A DNA stretch of 64,000 nt, from positions 693,937 to 757,936 of the forward strand of contig QANU01094832.1 of the NCBI GenBank assembly GCA_003254905.1. The letters are read 5' to 3'. This DNA is from Nissolia schottii. Taxonomy: Eukaryota > Streptophyta > Magnoliopsida > Fabales > Fabaceae. Position 1 is the stretch's first letter, and the number at the start of each line of letters is the position of its first letter. The notes beneath the pieces were generated by a model. The model ran no database searches, had not been told where the DNA came from, and was given only the letters and a program-made list of their open reading frames with translations. The position numbers and the translations under genes are program-made. Shown one piece after another: positions 62,258 through 64,000 of this stretch.

Positions 62258-62735
62258 CATGAACATGATTGATTCATCTAGTCAACTTTCTGCTCATGCG
62301 TCACTATGACTTTAATTCAGTTTTCCTATTAGTGAGTATATATAATTAACACATCTGTAAGTATTTAATAAGTTTGAAGACATGTTTTAACCTTAAGACT
62401 CGTGAGCTTCTCTCCAACCTAATTAAATTTTTAATTTACCAAAATGAAATGGGCCATAAATATATACATGATTTACTTAATTGACTTTCTACTCATACAT
62501 TATCATGACTTTGAGTCAATTTTTAGGTTTTCATGTTAATAGTGAGTAATTTATAAATATACGGGTAAATGTCCAACAAATTTAAAGGCATGCTCTAGTC
62601 TAAGAGTAGAGGAGTCTTCTCCTCAAACCTAATTAAACTTTTAATGTACCAAAAAGAAAAGGGGGGAAACCCATATTTTACCTGTCCTCAGCGTAATTGA
62701 TTAAACATTTAGTGTACCAAAAAGAAAAAAAGGGC
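62258..62735. repeat. Diverged tandem duplication, ~210-bp period
   Basis: Copy 1 (about 62258-62456) and copy 2 (about 62464-62665) share ordered blocks: CTCATGC / CTCATAC, ATGACTTT, TAGTGAGTA, then ACCTAATTAAATTTTTAAT (62417) against ACCTAATTAAACTTTTAAT (62627). A partial third copy at about 62690-62735 repeats GATTAAACATTTAGTGTACC and AAAAAGAAAA. Confidence 0.65.
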
Positions 62736-62996
62736 CATGCATGTATCATCACACCCATATTTTACTTTCTTTAGTTCTGTAACGCTCAAGACAAGGAATT
62801 GATTGATCAAATTGCTTGCAATGTGGAACCCTCAATCTATGTATCTATATAATATCGTGTATGTTTTTCTCCTCTTCTTTCAGTGTCCTACGAACCCAAG
62901 CTCCAAGGGATCTTCGTCCTATCCATTCAGTGGGGACAAAACCTCAAAAGTAAATCTAATTTAGATGTTGATGTTGGGTGTGACATTGTTTTTTAA

Positions 62997-63012
62997 TATA
63001 TATATATATATA
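62997..63012. repeat. (TA)n microsatellite
   Basis: About eight TA units. Confidence 0.85.
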
Positions 63013-63039
63013 TTTGTTAACAATTAAATTGCAAATGGT

Positions 63040-63801
63040 ACAATATGAAACCTATGCTCAGTTAGGTCAGTGGTCAAAGCTCCTTTATTTATTTATTATT
63101 TAATAAAATCATGGTATTTTTTAATTAGTGTGATAGATAATAGAATGAGCTATTAATTAGAAGTCAGTGCCTTAAGATACACTAATAATTGTTGTTGTGG
63201 TCACAATAGATGGTGGTATGTATTGTCTTAGTTAGAAAGAATTGATTTATTTCTTTTTTTTTAAATTGATTTTTATAGAAATAGAGAAAGAGAGATCAAG
63301 AGGTCATTGATTAATTGTTATAGAGTTGATTAGTTAACTTTTTATTTTAAGGTGAACTTAGAGTTATCGCCAATAGCAATGACTAATCCCCTTGTAATAA
63401 TGAAACTCATATGAAGTGATAGACTATTGGTCATGAAATATTTTTCATTCTTACAAGTGAGGATATCAAAATCACACAACATAGTTAATGAACAATGTGA
63501 ATTATGCCCATTTAAGTCAATGGTCAAAGCTCTTATTTTTGTTTATTTTTTAATAAAATTATGGTATTTTTTAATTAGTGTGATTAGATAATAGAATGAG
63601 CTATTAATTAGAAGTAAATGCGTTAAGACACAAATAATTGTCGTTGTAGTCATAATAGACATGTCTTGGCCTGAATTGATTTTTTTTACAGGGGTTTCTT
63701 ATACAAACGGAGAAAGAGAGATTAGGAGGACATTGATTAGTCATTATAGAGTTGATTAGTTGAATTTTTTTAAGGTAAACCTAGGGTATCTTGCAATAGA
63801 A
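63040..63801. repeat. Diverged tandem duplication, 450-bp period
   Basis: Copy 1 (about 63040-63378) and copy 2 (about 63492-63801) share TGGTCAAAGCTC (63071 and 63521), GGTATTTTTTAATTAGTGTG, ATAATAGAATGAGCTATTAA TTAGAAGT, GAGAAAGAGAGAT and TATAGAGTTGATTAGTT in the same order. No coding content is evident. Confidence 0.8.
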
Positions 63802-63867
63802 GACAGGGGCAAAAGGGGGATTAACAAGTTAAACAAGGCCAAAGAGGGAAATGAGAGCACGGACACT

Positions 63868-64000
63868 GTAACATCCCACTTTTTTCTTAGTAAGAATTTT
63901 ACAGGAGAAATATCCATCTAAGCCCTAATATGGGTTAACCGGGTAGAAACCTAAACCCTTAGGACGGGCGTGTCTGTAGAAGATTTTCGGTGTGGTGTTT
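63868..64000 (+). other. Possible LTR start at the window edge
   Basis: CTGTAACATCCCACTTTTTT at 63868 resembles the TGTAACACCC beginning of many plant gypsy-type LTRs. The following text (AAGCCCTAATATGGGTTAAC, GGGTAGAAACC) is GC-richer than its surroundings. The rest lies beyond the window. Confidence 0.35.

Noticed and set aside
1-64000. A new multi-gene system or biosynthetic cluster
   Set aside because: The intact genes belong to unrelated families with separate promoters; shared plastid targeting of three of them is not enough to propose a functional cluster.

Overview
The window reads as nuclear DNA of a flowering plant. It is AT-rich, its genes are interrupted by canonical GT-AG introns, and the intergenic space holds many microsatellites and decayed transposons. 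The protein families (E-class PPR protein, plant S-adenosylmethionine synthetase, R2R3-MYB of the RAX/MYB36 group, PTST3-type plastid protein) are those of a eudicot. The foldback repeats and the style of the gene copies suggest a legume such as Glycine, Phaseolus or Vigna, but the species is an inference. Single ambiguous bases (N at 17752 and 40602) sit in a microsatellite and a C-run and look like unresolved base calls.

Left third (1-20.2 kb), gene-rich: the last three coding exons of a Gag1-like clamp (DUF4050) gene; an intronless PPR gene broken by one frameshift (2294-4233); then, all on the minus strand, S-adenosylmethionine synthetase (5271-6792, with a probable 5'UTR intron and a TATA box near 7990), a six-exon plastid DUF4079 membrane protein (9710-11538) and a twelve-exon PTST3-like protein with a C-terminal CBM48 domain (12616-18198). 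The splice models of these genes keep reading frame at every junction. An unrecognised pair of exon-like segments lies at 19665-20196.

Middle (20.8-44.4 kb): a 5'-truncated Ty1/copia element (LTR plus partial pol, minus strand) abuts the first exon of a decayed GDSL esterase/lipase gene (22208-about 24375). After about 6 kb without recognisable genes comes an intact three-exon R2R3-MYB gene (30839-32290). Next is a nearly complete CACTA (En/Spm) transposon at 33481-38432, with a 3-bp AAT target duplication, subterminal GACGG-type repeats and a broken TNP2/DUF4218/DUF4216 transposase. A five-exon gene for a conserved plastid-targeted protein of unknown function follows (40943-43648, minus), then a roughly 520-bp near-perfect foldback element.

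Right third (45-64 kb), mostly decayed: an internally deleted Ty3/gypsy chromovirus (45390-47680), and a 4-coumarate:CoA-ligase-like pseudogene (48236-50241) that still ends in a peroxisomal SKL signal. The last 13.8 kb contain no gene I can support, only microsatellites, foldback repeats, two diverged tandem duplications and a possible LTR start at the right edge.

The genes do not form a pathway or operon; each is an independent nuclear gene. Three encode proteins that probably go to the plastid (DUF4079, PTST3-like, and the unknown at 40943-43648), which is common and not evidence of a cluster. I found no convincing new multi-gene system. The points most worth checking are the frameshifted PPR gene, the coding-region intron of the SAM synthetase, the copia/GDSL junction, the 4CL-like pseudogene with altered catalytic residues, and the CACTA element with a mutated terminal base.
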